DNA of 28,644 bases. Source: JANLQX01 sp043775075. Lineage in GTDB: Bacteria > Actinomycetota > Acidimicrobiia > Acidimicrobiales > JANYDT01. This document shows, one piece after another, positions 17,337-24,976 of this stretch. The stretch's first letter is position 1; every line of letters begins with the position of its first letter. The notes beneath the pieces were generated by a model that was given only the letters and a program-made list of their open reading frames with translations, ran no database searches and was not told the DNA's origin. The stretch covers positions 1 through 28,644 of the forward strand of contig JAYVSS010000288.1 in NCBI GenBank assembly GCA_043775075.1. Reading direction: 5' to 3'. The position numbers and the translations under genes were made by a program.

Positions 17337-17348
17337 TGTCAGTTGACA
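17337..17348. promoter_or_regulatory. Candidate operator TGTCA-GT-TGACA of the GntR regulator
   Basis: A perfect 5-bp inverted repeat with 2-bp centre, 21 bp upstream of the GntR start and just upstream of its putative -10. GntR/HutC operators are usually short palindromes of about this size. Position suggests autorepression of the regulator/hydroxylase operon; not shown by sequence alone. Confidence 0.5.
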
Positions 17349-17377
17349 GCCAAGTTGGGGTAGCGCTTCATCGATGT

Positions 17378-17815
17378 TCATCTCTCGGAAACAGGTGTGT
17401 CCAGTTCAGAGAGGAGATTCTCAACGTGGAGCCGTATTTCGTCGCGGATGCGTCGGACGGCTTCGATGCCCTGGCCCGCGGGGTCCTCCAGCGGCCAGTC
17501 CACGTACCGTTTACCCGGATACACCGGGCAGGCATCTCCACATCCCATGAGCACAACCACGTTCGTCTGCGCCAGCATCTCCTCAGTCCAGCGCTTCGGT
17601 GACTCAGCGGTGATGTCGATGCCAACTTCGTTCATGGCCTGCACGGCGAGCGGATTGATGGTGGTCACCGGATCTGACCCGGCCGAGTATCCGATCGTTC
17701 GATCCGAGCCAAGGAATCGAAGCCAGCCGAGAGCCATCTGCGATCGACCAGCGTTGTGGACGCACAGGAACAGCACCCCCGGTTTCGCGGCGTGGGGCAA
17801 CGTTGATGGGTTCAT
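17378..17815 (-). CDS. arsC: Arsenate reductase, low-molecular-weight phosphatase fold (mycothiol type likely)
   Basis: 145 residues. The phosphate/arsenate loop CVHNAGRSQMA gives C18-x5-R24. The later block VVVLMGCGDACPVYPGKRYVDWPLEDPAGQ is typical of actinobacterial ArsC enzymes that form an arseno-mycothiol adduct resolved by mycoredoxin; the mycothiol assignment is by similarity of this block, not proven. Converts As(V) to As(III) in the cytoplasm. ATG 17815 has AGGA 9 nt upstream and is preferred to TTG 17845, which lies beyond that ribosome site. Last gene of the ars run, 35 nt after the channel gene. Confidence 0.93.
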   Translation of the reverse strand: MNPSTLPHAAKPGVLFLCVHNAGRSQMALGWLRFLGSDRTIGYSAGSDPVTTINPLAVQAMNEVGIDITAESPKRWTEEMLAQTNVVVLMGCGDACPVYPGKRYVDWPLEDPAGQGIEAVRRIRDEIRLHVENLLSELDTPVSER

Positions 17816-17850
17816 GGTGTTGTTCCTGACTCGGGTGATCGGCAATTGAT

Positions 17851-18555
17851 TCAGCAGTTCGGAGTTGATTCAGTGGGTCGTCCGGGAAAGAGAAATCCGA
17901 TCAGGCCTGCGGCCAAGACAAGTCCGACCAATTGGGCGCCAATGAACGTCGGAGCCGATGACGGTTTGATCCCGGCAAAGGTGTTCGAAAGAGTTCGCGC
18001 TACGGTCACCGCCGGGTTGGCAAACGAGGTGGAGGAGGTGAACCAGTACGCGCCACCGATCCAGGCGCCGACGGCAAAGGCGACGGTGTCCCCGCGACCG
18101 GACCGGACAATGCCGTGGATGAGGAGCAAGAGGCCGAGAGTGGCAACGACCTCGGAAAGCCAAAGCGCGCCTGATGAGCGGGTTTTCGTCGACATGTTCA
18201 CCGCAGGCAGAGCAAACATGAGGTTCGCGATAACGGTTCCGATGCATCCGCCAATGATCTGCGCGCAGATGAACGTTGCCGTCTCGATGTTTGACAGCGC
18301 CCGGAACCGTCGGAACGACAGGGTAACAACGGGATTGAAGTGTGCTCCCGAGACCGGTCCGAACATCAGAATCAGTCCAATGAGTGCTCCGGCTGTTGCC
18401 GCGGCGTTTTCCAGGAGCTGTAGACCGACGTCGCTCGGGGAGAGGCGTTGCGCCATGATCCCCGAACCGACCACGGCGATGATGAGGAGCCCGGTGCCGA
18501 GGGCTTCGGCCGTGAACTTGCGGGCCAGGTCGAGGCGCTCGTCTTTCAGCAGCAC
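17851..18555 (-). CDS. MIP-family (aquaporin/AqpS-like) channel in an ars operon
   Basis: 234-residue membrane protein with the two half-helix signatures of major intrinsic proteins: GAHFNPVVT (first NPA box changed to NPV) and SFANPAVTVAR. About six hydrophobic segments flank them. In Sinorhizobium a channel of this type (AqpS) replaces an arsenite pump and lets As(III) made by ArsC flow out; its place between arsI and arsC here supports the same role. No ArsB or Acr3 pump is in the window. GTG 18555 overlaps the end of arsI by 10 bp. Substrate selectivity of the NPV variant is unknown. Confidence 0.9.
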   Translation of the reverse strand: MLLKDERLDLARKFTAEALGTGLLIIAVVGSGIMAQRLSPSDVGLQLLENAAATAGALIGLILMFGPVSGAHFNPVVTLSFRRFRALSNIETATFICAQIIGGCIGTVIANLMFALPAVNMSTKTRSSGALWLSEVVATLGLLLLIHGIVRSGRGDTVAFAVGAWIGGAYWFTSSTSFANPAVTVARTLSNTFAGIKPSSAPTFIGAQLVGLVLAAGLIGFLFPGRPTESTPNC

Positions 18556-19025
18556 AGTGCCGACGACGTGGCGGTGCCGACGAGTTCAGCGCTTGATCCG
18601 GTTTCGTTTGACGACGCTTCGGGGGCGTCGGCACAACACTCCCCGGCCACGAGAGCCATCGACGGGGCGTCGCCGAGCACGGTGTAGAACTCCCACGCAA
18701 TGTCTGGCCCCTGCACCCACACCTTGTCCTGAACGGCGAAGCAACAGGACGTGTTTTCCTGGACGTCGGTCGGCATGGCCGCGGCCTGGAACCGAGCGAT
18801 GGCTTCGGTCACCGCTTCGGTGTTTTCCATCTCGACGCCGACGTGATTCATGGTGCCCGGCACGCCGTTGCCGGCGATGAGGACAAGCTTCAGCGGCGGT
18901 TCGGTGATGGCGAAGTTGGCGTAGCCGTCACGCACCTTGGCGGGTTCGGTGCGGAACAACTTCGAATAAAAGCTGATGGCTTCGTCGAGATCGGCGACGT
19001 TGAGAGCGAGTTGGACACGAGACAC
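18546..19025 (-). CDS. arsI: ArsI/CadI-type vicinal oxygen chelate protein, C-As lyase candidate
   Basis: 159 residues, VOC fold. Candidate Fe(II) ligands are Q5 (VQLALNV), H61 (MNHVGVE) and E112 (WEFY); the vicinal cysteines that bind trivalent arsenic are C94-C95 (NTSCCFAVQDKVWV). These are the hallmarks of ArsI, a dioxygenase that cleaves the carbon-arsenic bond of methylarsenite and trivalent aromatic arsenicals; the closely related CadI is a cadmium-induced protein with the same pattern. The tail has further cysteine pairs (GECC, ALCC) that might bind metalloid. GTG 19025 has GGAGG 5 nt upstream; it is the first gene from the ars divergent promoter. Confidence 0.9.
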   Translation of the reverse strand: MSRVQLALNVADLDEAISFYSKLFRTEPAKVRDGYANFAITEPPLKLVLIAGNGVPGTMNHVGVEMENTEAVTEAIARFQAAAMPTDVQENTSCCFAVQDKVWVQGPDIAWEFYTVLGDAPSMALVAGECCADAPEASSNETGSSAELVGTATSSALCC

Positions 19026-19040
19026 GGGGACCTCCGGTAG

Positions 19041-19094
19041 ATTGATACTCGTCGATGTCTTTTCACTATGACGAAGACATCGATGATTGTCAAT
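19041..19094. promoter_or_regulatory. Divergent ars promoter region with extended dyad operator
   Basis: Perfect 10-bp arms TCGATGTCTT (19052-19061) and AAGACATCGA (19074-19083) enclose a 12-nt loop. The dyad continues imperfectly outward: ATTGA at 19041-19045 pairs with TCAAT at 19090-19094. Rightward promoter for arsR: TTGATA (19042-19047), 19-nt spacer, TATGAC (19067-19072). Leftward promoter for arsI: TTGACA (minus strand, 19093-19088) and a CATAGT/TAGTGA-like -10 near 19063-19070. Both -10s fall in the loop and both -35s in the outer arms, so one ArsR-bound site could shut both promoters. Confidence 0.65.
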
Positions 19095-19116
19095 GTCTCA
19101 TTCGGAGGTTTCTGCG

Positions 19117-19509
19117 ATGGTCACCCGCTCTGCGTCCAAAAAGTCCGTCACGTCGACGCGGCCCACGCCCTCGACGCCCTCGACGCCCTCGGCGCGCTCG
19201 TTGTGCTGTGTGCCGCTGCGTGACGCGGCGTTTGATGATGAATCGGCGATGGCGTTGGCCGCGGGATTCGCCGCGCTGGCCGATCCGGCCCGACTGCGGC
19301 TGTTGAGCTTGATTTCTTGTGCTCCGGGCGGAGAGGCGTGTGCGTGCGATCTGATTGAGCCGATTGGGAAATCGCAGCCGACAGTGAGTCACCACCTCAA
19401 AATTCTCACCGACGCAGGACTCGTCCATCGAGAAAAGCGCGGTGTCTGGGCGTGGTATCGAGCGAACCCGCAGACCCTCGATCGCCTACGGTCGGCGCTC
19501 GCCCAGTAG
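19117..19509 (+). CDS. arsR: ArsR-family arsenic-responsive repressor
   Basis: 130 residues. The winged helix part (about 45-125) has FAALADPARLRLLSLI, CDLIEPIGKSQPTVSHHLKILTDAGLVHREKRGVWAWYRANP, typical of actinobacterial ArsR. Likely As(III)-sensing cysteines are C30-C31 (SLCCVPLR) plus C68, C75 or C77 (SCAPGGEACACDL); which of these bind cannot be told from sequence. The N-terminal 28 residues are a Ser/Thr/Pro/Lys extension with a TPS repeat. ATG 19117 is chosen over the earlier ATGs because GGAGG ends 8 nt upstream. Divergent from arsI, with the shared operator between them. Confidence 0.95.
   Translation: MVTRSASKKSVTSTRPTPSTPSTPSARSLCCVPLRDAAFDDESAMALAAGFAALADPARLRLLSLISCAPGGEACACDLIEPIGKSQPTVSHHLKILTDAGLVHREKRGVWAWYRANPQTLDRLRSALAQ
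19166..19192 (+). repeat. 9-bp tandem repeat (CGCCCTCGA)x3 in arsR
   Basis: Two perfect copies and one with a single mismatch; encodes Thr-Pro-Ser three times (residues 17-25) in the arsR N-terminal extension. Confidence 0.8.
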
Positions 19510-19545
19510 GTCCAGGTAGGCGGGCCGCAGGGAGTGCGTCGGCCG

Positions 19546-20484
19546 TTAGAGCAGTCGGGTGGGGGCGAAGCCCTTCCACGATGGGAACCGCAACAAACCG
19601 GTGGGACTCCACTCCCGAAACTCGACTCGACCGACCAAATGGGGACGCACGTAGATCGCCGCTCGCTCTCCGGGGTCGTTGGTGAAGGGTCGAACGTCGA
19701 TGACATCGGGGGCAAGTTTTGTGGCCAACTCATCGAGCACGGCATCGGTGAATCCGGTTCCGACTTTTCCCACGAATCGCAACGGCCCGCCGGGTTCGTC
19801 GGACTCCGGAATTCCCAGCAGGAGGGCCCCGATAGTGCGCTGCCGACGTCCCTCGCCGGGCACCCATCCGCCGATCACGAACTCGTCGATGGTGTTGTTT
19901 TTGATCTTCAACCAGTTCGATGATCGCTGACCGGCGGCATATCTCGAGTCGTCGCGTTTGGCGATGATGCCCTCGAGATCGCCGGCGCGGGTGGCGTCGA
20001 GAAACGTTTGCCCGTCGTGGTGCACGGTGGCGCGTCTCCATGATGGCCCCGAGGTGAGCGCCTGGAGGTGATCGAGCAGGACCCGACGACTCGACAGCGG
20101 AAGGTCCTTGGTCGAGAGGCCATTCAGTTCAAGAAGGTCAAAGATGACGTAGACAACGGGCGTCCGGACTGCTCGCCGCCGAGCCTCCTCACCAAACACC
20201 CCGAGCCGTTCCTGAAGGCGATGAAACGATGGCTTGCCGTCGTCGGCGAAGGCCACTATTTCACCATCAAGAACAGCAGTACTGCCGTCGAGGGCCTGGC
20301 CGATGAACGCCAGTTCGGGAAATGTGGCCGCCACGTCGTTGGCATTGCGAGTGAACAGACGGACACCGGCGGCTTCATCGATCTGCAGCACGCCACGCAC
20401 GCCGTCAAGCTTGAGTTCATAACTCCAACCCGGGCCGGTGGGCAATGCGCCTGGTGATGCGAGCATCGGGCGGAGGTCGGTCAA
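19546..20484 (-). CDS. ATP-dependent DNA ligase (LigD ligase-domain type)
   Basis: 312-residue ligase. The nucleophile motif I is YELKLDGVRG, with K25 receiving AMP. Later motifs are VLDGEIVAF (III), VVYVIFDLLELNG (IIIa), LEGIIAKRDDSRYAAGQRSSNWLKIKN (IV-V), and an OB-fold C-terminus with FVIGGWVPGEGRR, VGKVGTGFT and REWSPTGLLRFPSWKGF. This is the ligase domain of LigD-type NHEJ enzymes as a separate protein. The TTG start at 20484 overlaps the hemY TGA (TTGA, 4 bp), so translation is probably coupled. It would complete end joining with Ku and the separate polymerase at 11031-12732. It converges on arsR with only 36 bp between stops. Confidence 0.93.
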   Translation of the reverse strand: MTDLRPMLASPGALPTGPGWSYELKLDGVRGVLQIDEAAGVRLFTRNANDVAATFPELAFIGQALDGSTAVLDGEIVAFADDGKPSFHRLQERLGVFGEEARRRAVRTPVVYVIFDLLELNGLSTKDLPLSSRRVLLDHLQALTSGPSWRRATVHHDGQTFLDATRAGDLEGIIAKRDDSRYAAGQRSSNWLKIKNNTIDEFVIGGWVPGEGRRQRTIGALLLGIPESDEPGGPLRFVGKVGTGFTDAVLDELATKLAPDVIDVRPFTNDPGERAAIYVRPHLVGRVEFREWSPTGLLRFPSWKGFAPTRLL

Positions 20485-21950
20485 CGTTCGTCCGTCCGCA
20501 CAGGGCGTGAGGTGCCGATGCTACTGGTGCTCAGCGCGCTTAGCAGTTGATCGGTGGCCCGTCGGGCGTCGCGGATGCAAGCGGGAAGTCCGATACCTCG
20601 GTAGCTGGCGCCCGCCAGCACGATGCCCTTCGTCTCCTGCCCGAGGGCTGAATCGATGCGGTCCACCCGTTCCGCGTGTCCGGTGTCGTACTGCGGGAAC
20701 CCACCAACCCAACGGGTCACCTTGGCATCCACCGGTTTCGCCGTCAGCGCCAAGGCGTCGGTGAGTTCGCCATGCAGGGCGTTGACGAGAGCGTCGTCAT
20801 CGAGATCCATGAACCGCGTGTCGCCGTCTCGTCCGGCCGAGGCGCGAATGAGTACGTGTCCGTGGGTGTCGAGGTGGGGCCACTTCTGGTTCCACCAACT
20901 TGACGCCGTGAGGAGACGTTGCTCGGGGCGAGGGACGAGCATGCCACTGCCCGGCGGGAGCAGGACCGACCCGGACGGATAGGCGAGGAGCGTGAGGGCG
21001 ACCGACGCCGTGCGGATCGCTCGGAGCTCCGCTGAAGTTCGCGGCGCAACGCTGGCAAGGAGGAAGGCGCTAGAAGCCGCAGGAGTGGCCAGGACGACCA
21101 TATGTGCACGAATGACATCACCATTGACGGTGATCTGCCAGACACCGTCAACGTGTTCGAGTTTGGACACCGCACTACGCAACGAAACCGGCACCCGGTC
21201 CTGCAGCTTTTCGATCATGGTCCGTATGCCGCGGCGAGGAGCGAGGAAGATCGGTCGGTCCTCGGTGATGCCAATCTGTCCGCGTGCCGTCGCGGCGTTC
21301 GACGCCCGGAGGGCGCGCATGAGCCGCAAGCTCGCCGCCGCCGTAGACAAATTGGGAGCGGCACTGGCGAGGCTGAGCGTGTCTGAGTCGCTGGCATTAA
21401 TGCCGCCGAGGAGTGGATCGACGAGTCGTTGGACGACTTCTCGCCCGAGGTGCGCGCCGATCGCCATCGATACGGTCGGATCCTTCACTGTCTGCCTGCG
21501 GGGAACGATTTCGTCCAGCGCCGCTCGGGCGATTCCACGTGTACTTATGATGCGCGATCGAGCAAGTGAACGTAGGTCGGTCGGAACCCCGAGGACGAGG
21601 CCCTCAGGCAAGGCGCGTACGGCACCGCGGCTCCACACGTACGCCCGGCCGGTGGCGGGGGCGACGAGTTCTTCGGAGAGTCCGAGGGCGGCGGCCAATT
21701 CCACCCCGCCCGGCACCCGTGCGAGAAAGGCATCGGGCCCCGTATCCACTCCGATGCCCGCGACTTCAGCCCCCGCCACTTTACCGCCGGCAACACTCGA
21801 CGACTCAAACACCCGAACCCGGATGGCAGGGTTCGACTGCAACAGGAAGAACGCGGTACTGAGACCGGTGATGCCACCACCGATGATGGCGACATCGAGC
21901 GGTGTTTGAATCGGGGTTTTAACCGGTGGTTCAGGTGGCCGTATGTTCAT
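20481..21950 (-). CDS. hemY: HemY-type protoporphyrinogen/coproporphyrinogen oxidase
   Basis: 489-residue FAD enzyme. The dinucleotide-binding start is DVAIIGGGITGLSTAFFLL, then FESSSVAGGKVAGAEVAGIGVDTGPDAFLARVPGG; conserved later blocks are DPLLGGINASDSDTLSL and the C-terminal RWVGGFPQYDTGHAERV...KGIVLAGASYRGIGLPACI, where FAD is held. In actinobacteria this type generally oxidises coproporphyrinogen III (CgoX) in the coproporphyrin-dependent haem route; which substrate applies here depends on the presence of HemQ/ChdC, not in the window. ATG 21950 overlaps hemE by 20 bp; an ATG at 21965 in the same frame is possible. Read with hemE upstream and the DNA ligase downstream. Confidence 0.93.
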   Translation of the reverse strand: MNIRPPEPPVKTPIQTPLDVAIIGGGITGLSTAFFLLQSNPAIRVRVFESSSVAGGKVAGAEVAGIGVDTGPDAFLARVPGGVELAAALGLSEELVAPATGRAYVWSRGAVRALPEGLVLGVPTDLRSLARSRIISTRGIARAALDEIVPRRQTVKDPTVSMAIGAHLGREVVQRLVDPLLGGINASDSDTLSLASAAPNLSTAAASLRLMRALRASNAATARGQIGITEDRPIFLAPRRGIRTMIEKLQDRVPVSLRSAVSKLEHVDGVWQITVNGDVIRAHMVVLATPAASSAFLLASVAPRTSAELRAIRTASVALTLLAYPSGSVLLPPGSGMLVPRPEQRLLTASSWWNQKWPHLDTHGHVLIRASAGRDGDTRFMDLDDDALVNALHGELTDALALTAKPVDAKVTRWVGGFPQYDTGHAERVDRIDSALGQETKGIVLAGASYRGIGLPACIRDARRATDQLLSALSTSSIGTSRPVRTDER

Positions 21951-22986
21951 GGACAAGTCCCACAACGCGGGTCAGCACGGCCGGATCGATCGAGGGCAGC
22001 ACGCCATGGCCGAGGTTGAAGACGTGCCCGCCACCGGCCTCGGCGGCCTGATCCAGAATGCGCCGGACTTCAGCCTCGATGATCGGCCACGGGGCGAGCA
22101 ACACCACCGGATCAAGATTTCCCTGCAGCGCTTTCGCCTTGCCCACCCGGGAGCGCGCATCGCGCAAATCGACCCGCCAGTCCACCCCGACCACATCTGC
22201 GCCGGCCTCACCCATCGCCCCGAGCAACTCGCCGGTACCGACTCCAAAATGGATTCGTGGTACCTCGAGGTCGGCCAGGCCAGAAAGTATGCGCGCTGAA
22301 TATGGCATGACGAAGCGTCGATACTCGTACTCGGACAGGATGCCAGCCCACGAGTCGAACAGCTGCACGGCGGACGCACCGGCGCCAACCTGAGCTCGAA
22401 GAGTCGCCAGCGCGATGTCAGCGAGGGCGATCATGAGTGCGTCCCATGTTTCGGGTGAGGCATACATCATCGCCTTCGTATGTTCGAACTCTTTGGACTT
22501 GCCCCCTTCCACCAGGTAGGTCGCGACGGTGAACGGGGCGCCGGCAAAACCGATGAGGGGAATGCCCTGGGGATCAAGTTCGGCCACGCACAGCCGCACC
22601 GCATCGCCAACGAACGGAATATGCACATCCGGGTCATATGCGCGCAGACGATCGACGTCCGCCAATGTCCGGAACGGTTCGTTGATCACGGGACCGCGTC
22701 CCTGTTCGATCGACACGCCCGGCACGAACGATTGCACTGGCGTGATGATGTCGGAGAAAAAGATGGCGGCATCAACCCCGTGACGCCGAACGGGCTGGAG
22801 TGTGACCTCGGCGGCGAGGGCGGGGTCCACCAGCATCTCGTGAAACGTTTTCCCGGCTCGCAACGACCGGTACTCGGGCAGGGACCGACCGGCCTGGCGC
22901 ATAAACCAGACGGGCGTGTGTCGGCGGGGGTGGTCGGCGCAGGCGGCGAGGAAGGGCGATTCAGCAAGTGCGGTTCGAGGTGTCAT
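21931..22986 (-). CDS. hemE: Uroporphyrinogen decarboxylase
   Basis: 351 residues, the usual length. The N-terminal signature PVWFMRQAGRSLPEYR is followed by the active-site Asp region AIFFSDIITP, IPLIGFAGAPFTVATYLVEGG, QLFDSWAG, and HFGVGTGELL near the end, GHVFNLGHGVLPSIDP closing the family pattern. It decarboxylates uroporphyrinogen III to coproporphyrinogen III in the cytoplasm. ATG 22986 (MTPRTALAESPFLAA) is preferred: the open frame up to 23142 overlaps the 3' end of the ABC transporter and resembles no HemE. It lies 46 bp after that gene and overlaps hemY. Confidence 0.97.
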   Translation of the reverse strand: MTPRTALAESPFLAACADHPRRHTPVWFMRQAGRSLPEYRSLRAGKTFHEMLVDPALAAEVTLQPVRRHGVDAAIFFSDIITPVQSFVPGVSIEQGRGPVINEPFRTLADVDRLRAYDPDVHIPFVGDAVRLCVAELDPQGIPLIGFAGAPFTVATYLVEGGKSKEFEHTKAMMYASPETWDALMIALADIALATLRAQVGAGASAVQLFDSWAGILSEYEYRRFVMPYSARILSGLADLEVPRIHFGVGTGELLGAMGEAGADVVGVDWRVDLRDARSRVGKAKALQGNLDPVVLLAPWPIIEAEVRRILDQAAEAGGGHVFNLGHGVLPSIDPAVLTRVVGLVHEHTAT

Positions 22987-23032
22987 GCGCCCATCGACCC
23001 TACCGGCGCCTAGCTCCGACGGGTGCCGACCG

Positions 23033-24922
23033 CTACAGGATCGAGGGGAGCGCGCCGAGGAACTGGGTTTCGGTGAGGTGGGCATAGAGACCACCGGCAT
23101 CGACGAGCTCATCGTGGGTGCCACGCTCCACGATCCGACCACCGTCGATCACAAGAATTTGATCGGCCTCGCGGATGGTTGAGAGCCGGTGGGCGATCAC
23201 GATCGACGTGCGGCCTTGGAGAGCCTCGGCGAGGGCGTCTTGGATATGGACTTCGGTCTCCGAGTCCAGGTGGGCGGTGGCTTCGTCGAGGATGACCAAA
23301 CGCGGATCGCGCAGCATCACGCGAGCCAACGCCAAGCGCTGTTTCTCGCCACCGGAGAACCGATAACCGCGTTCGCCGACCATGGTTTCGTAAGCCTCGG
23401 GTAGACCGGCGATCAGGTCGTGGATGCGCGCCGAGCGGCAGGCGTTCTCGATCTCATCCTGGGTGGCTGAAGGTTTGGCATAACGAAGGTTGGCGGCGAT
23501 CGTGTCGTGAAACAGATGCGCGTCTTGGCTGACCACACCGATGGCGGCTCGAAGCGAATCGCCGGTAATAGAGCGCACATCGTGACCGTCGATACGCACC
23601 GCGCCTTTTGTGGCGTCGTACAGACGAGGCACGAGGGAGGAGATCGTGGTCTTTCCGGCGCCGGACGGTCCGACGATGGCGGTGAGTGTGCCCGGCTCGC
23701 AGACGGCGCTTATGCCCTGCAGTACCCACGCCGATGCATCGCTGGACAGCACCGGTCCGCCGCTCTCCAACGAGGCCACGGAAACCTCTGAGGCGGCCGG
23801 ATAACGAAACCATACGTCGTCGAACTCGAGGCGGGCACCGGTCCCGGCGGCGGCCTTCGGCAGGGCGATGGCATCGGGGGCGTCCTGAATCGAGACGGGT
23901 GCGTCAAGGACTTCGAAGATCCGTTCGAACGACACGAAGGCCGTCACGAAATCAATACGCGCGCTTGCTAAATCGGTAAGCGGCCCGTAGACTCGCTGAG
24001 CGAGAATCGACATGGCCACAAGGGTGCCCACCGAGATCTTTCCGTCGAGCACCTGATTCGCTCCCCACCAGTACAGCGACGCCGTCAGTAGCGCCCCCAC
24101 CAGGCCAAGCGCAATGTCGAACACGATGCCGGTCACCGCCCGCTTCACTCCGATGGCCGCCACCTTGTCCGCCGACGAGGCGAATGCTTGACGCTCCTCT
24201 GCCGGGCGGCCGAACAACTTCACCAGCAGTGCTCCGGACACGTTGAAGCGCTCTGTCATAACGGCGTTCATCTTGGCGTTGCGGGTCATCGCCTCGCGGG
24301 CCGCCTTCTCCTGGACTTTTCCGACCCGCTTGGACAGCCAAATCAAGAACGGAACGACGAAGAGCGAGGCGAGGGTGAACTTCCAAGAAAGCGTGAGCAT
24401 CGCCGCCAGCGTGACGACGACCGAGAGCACATTGCTGACAGCGCTGCGCAGCACGAACGTGAACGCCGACTGCGCCCCGACGACGTCATTGTTCAAGCGA
24501 CTCATGAGCGAGCCGGTTTGCGTCCGGGTGAAAAACGCGATCGGCATGCGCTGCACATGATCGTAAAGAGACTTACGAGTTGTGGCAATGACCCCTTCGC
24601 CGAGAACGGACCCTAGCCAACGGATGATTGCGCTCAGCCCGCTGGCCAGAATCGCCACAACGACCAGGATCAATACCCATCGGCTGATGGCCGCTCGATC
24701 GTGCGAAGGAATTGCCTTGTCGAGAATTTGCTTGGTGACCAACGGTGGGAGCACGCCAAAGAGCGAGACGATAACGATGGCGACGAGGTATCCAATAAGT
24801 TGACGTCGATAGGGACTGGTAAAGCCCCATGCTCGGCGGAGGGTTTTTCGGTCAACCTTTTTATCTTTGACGTCGTCGGCGAAGACGCCCATGTGCATTG
24901 CTCGCATTGCATCCAGCTTCAC
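23033..24922 (-). CDS. ABC exporter, fused permease/ATPase (ABCB/MsbA-like)
   Basis: 629 residues. A six-helix type 1 exporter domain (about 35-330; LIGYLVAIVIVSLFGVLPPLVTKQILD, FFTRTQTGSLMSRLNNDV) is followed by the nucleotide-binding domain: Walker A GPSGAGKT at 418-425, Q-loop VVSQDAHLFHDTI, signature FSGGEKQR, Walker B RLVILDEATAHLD, and H-loop IAHRLS. Between the first NBD strand (FDDVWFRYP) and Walker A there is an extra Ser/Gly-rich segment (residues ~377-400). It probably works as a homodimer; the substrate is unknown. Its position before hemE does not prove a link with haem. GTG 24922 is the longest start; ATGs at 24907, 24898 and 24892 are alternatives. Confidence 0.93.
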   Translation of the reverse strand: MKLDAMRAMHMGVFADDVKDKKVDRKTLRRAWGFTSPYRRQLIGYLVAIVIVSLFGVLPPLVTKQILDKAIPSHDRAAISRWVLILVVVAILASGLSAIIRWLGSVLGEGVIATTRKSLYDHVQRMPIAFFTRTQTGSLMSRLNNDVVGAQSAFTFVLRSAVSNVLSVVVTLAAMLTLSWKFTLASLFVVPFLIWLSKRVGKVQEKAAREAMTRNAKMNAVMTERFNVSGALLVKLFGRPAEERQAFASSADKVAAIGVKRAVTGIVFDIALGLVGALLTASLYWWGANQVLDGKISVGTLVAMSILAQRVYGPLTDLASARIDFVTAFVSFERIFEVLDAPVSIQDAPDAIALPKAAAGTGARLEFDDVWFRYPAASEVSVASLESGGPVLSSDASAWVLQGISAVCEPGTLTAIVGPSGAGKTTISSLVPRLYDATKGAVRIDGHDVRSITGDSLRAAIGVVSQDAHLFHDTIAANLRYAKPSATQDEIENACRSARIHDLIAGLPEAYETMVGERGYRFSGGEKQRLALARVMLRDPRLVILDEATAHLDSETEVHIQDALAEALQGRTSIVIAHRLSTIREADQILVIDGGRIVERGTHDELVDAGGLYAHLTETQFLGALPSIL

Positions 24923-24976
24923 ACGGTCGACGGAACAACCTGGGTCTGAGGGCGGGGGTGCAAACTCCGGATGGAC

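Noticed and set aside
17343..17366. Plus-strand TTGACA at 17343 considered as a promoter -35
   Set aside because: No acceptable -10 at the right distance and no plus-strand gene downstream; it is part of the GntR palindrome.
20992..21909. 305-residue plus-strand open frame opposite hemY
   Set aside because: Ser/Arg/Pro-rich antisense frame with no recognisable domain.
22987..23142. Longer N-terminus for hemE
   Set aside because: It overlaps the ABC exporter's 3' end and is Ser/Arg-rich; HemE proteins start close to MTPRTALAESPFL.
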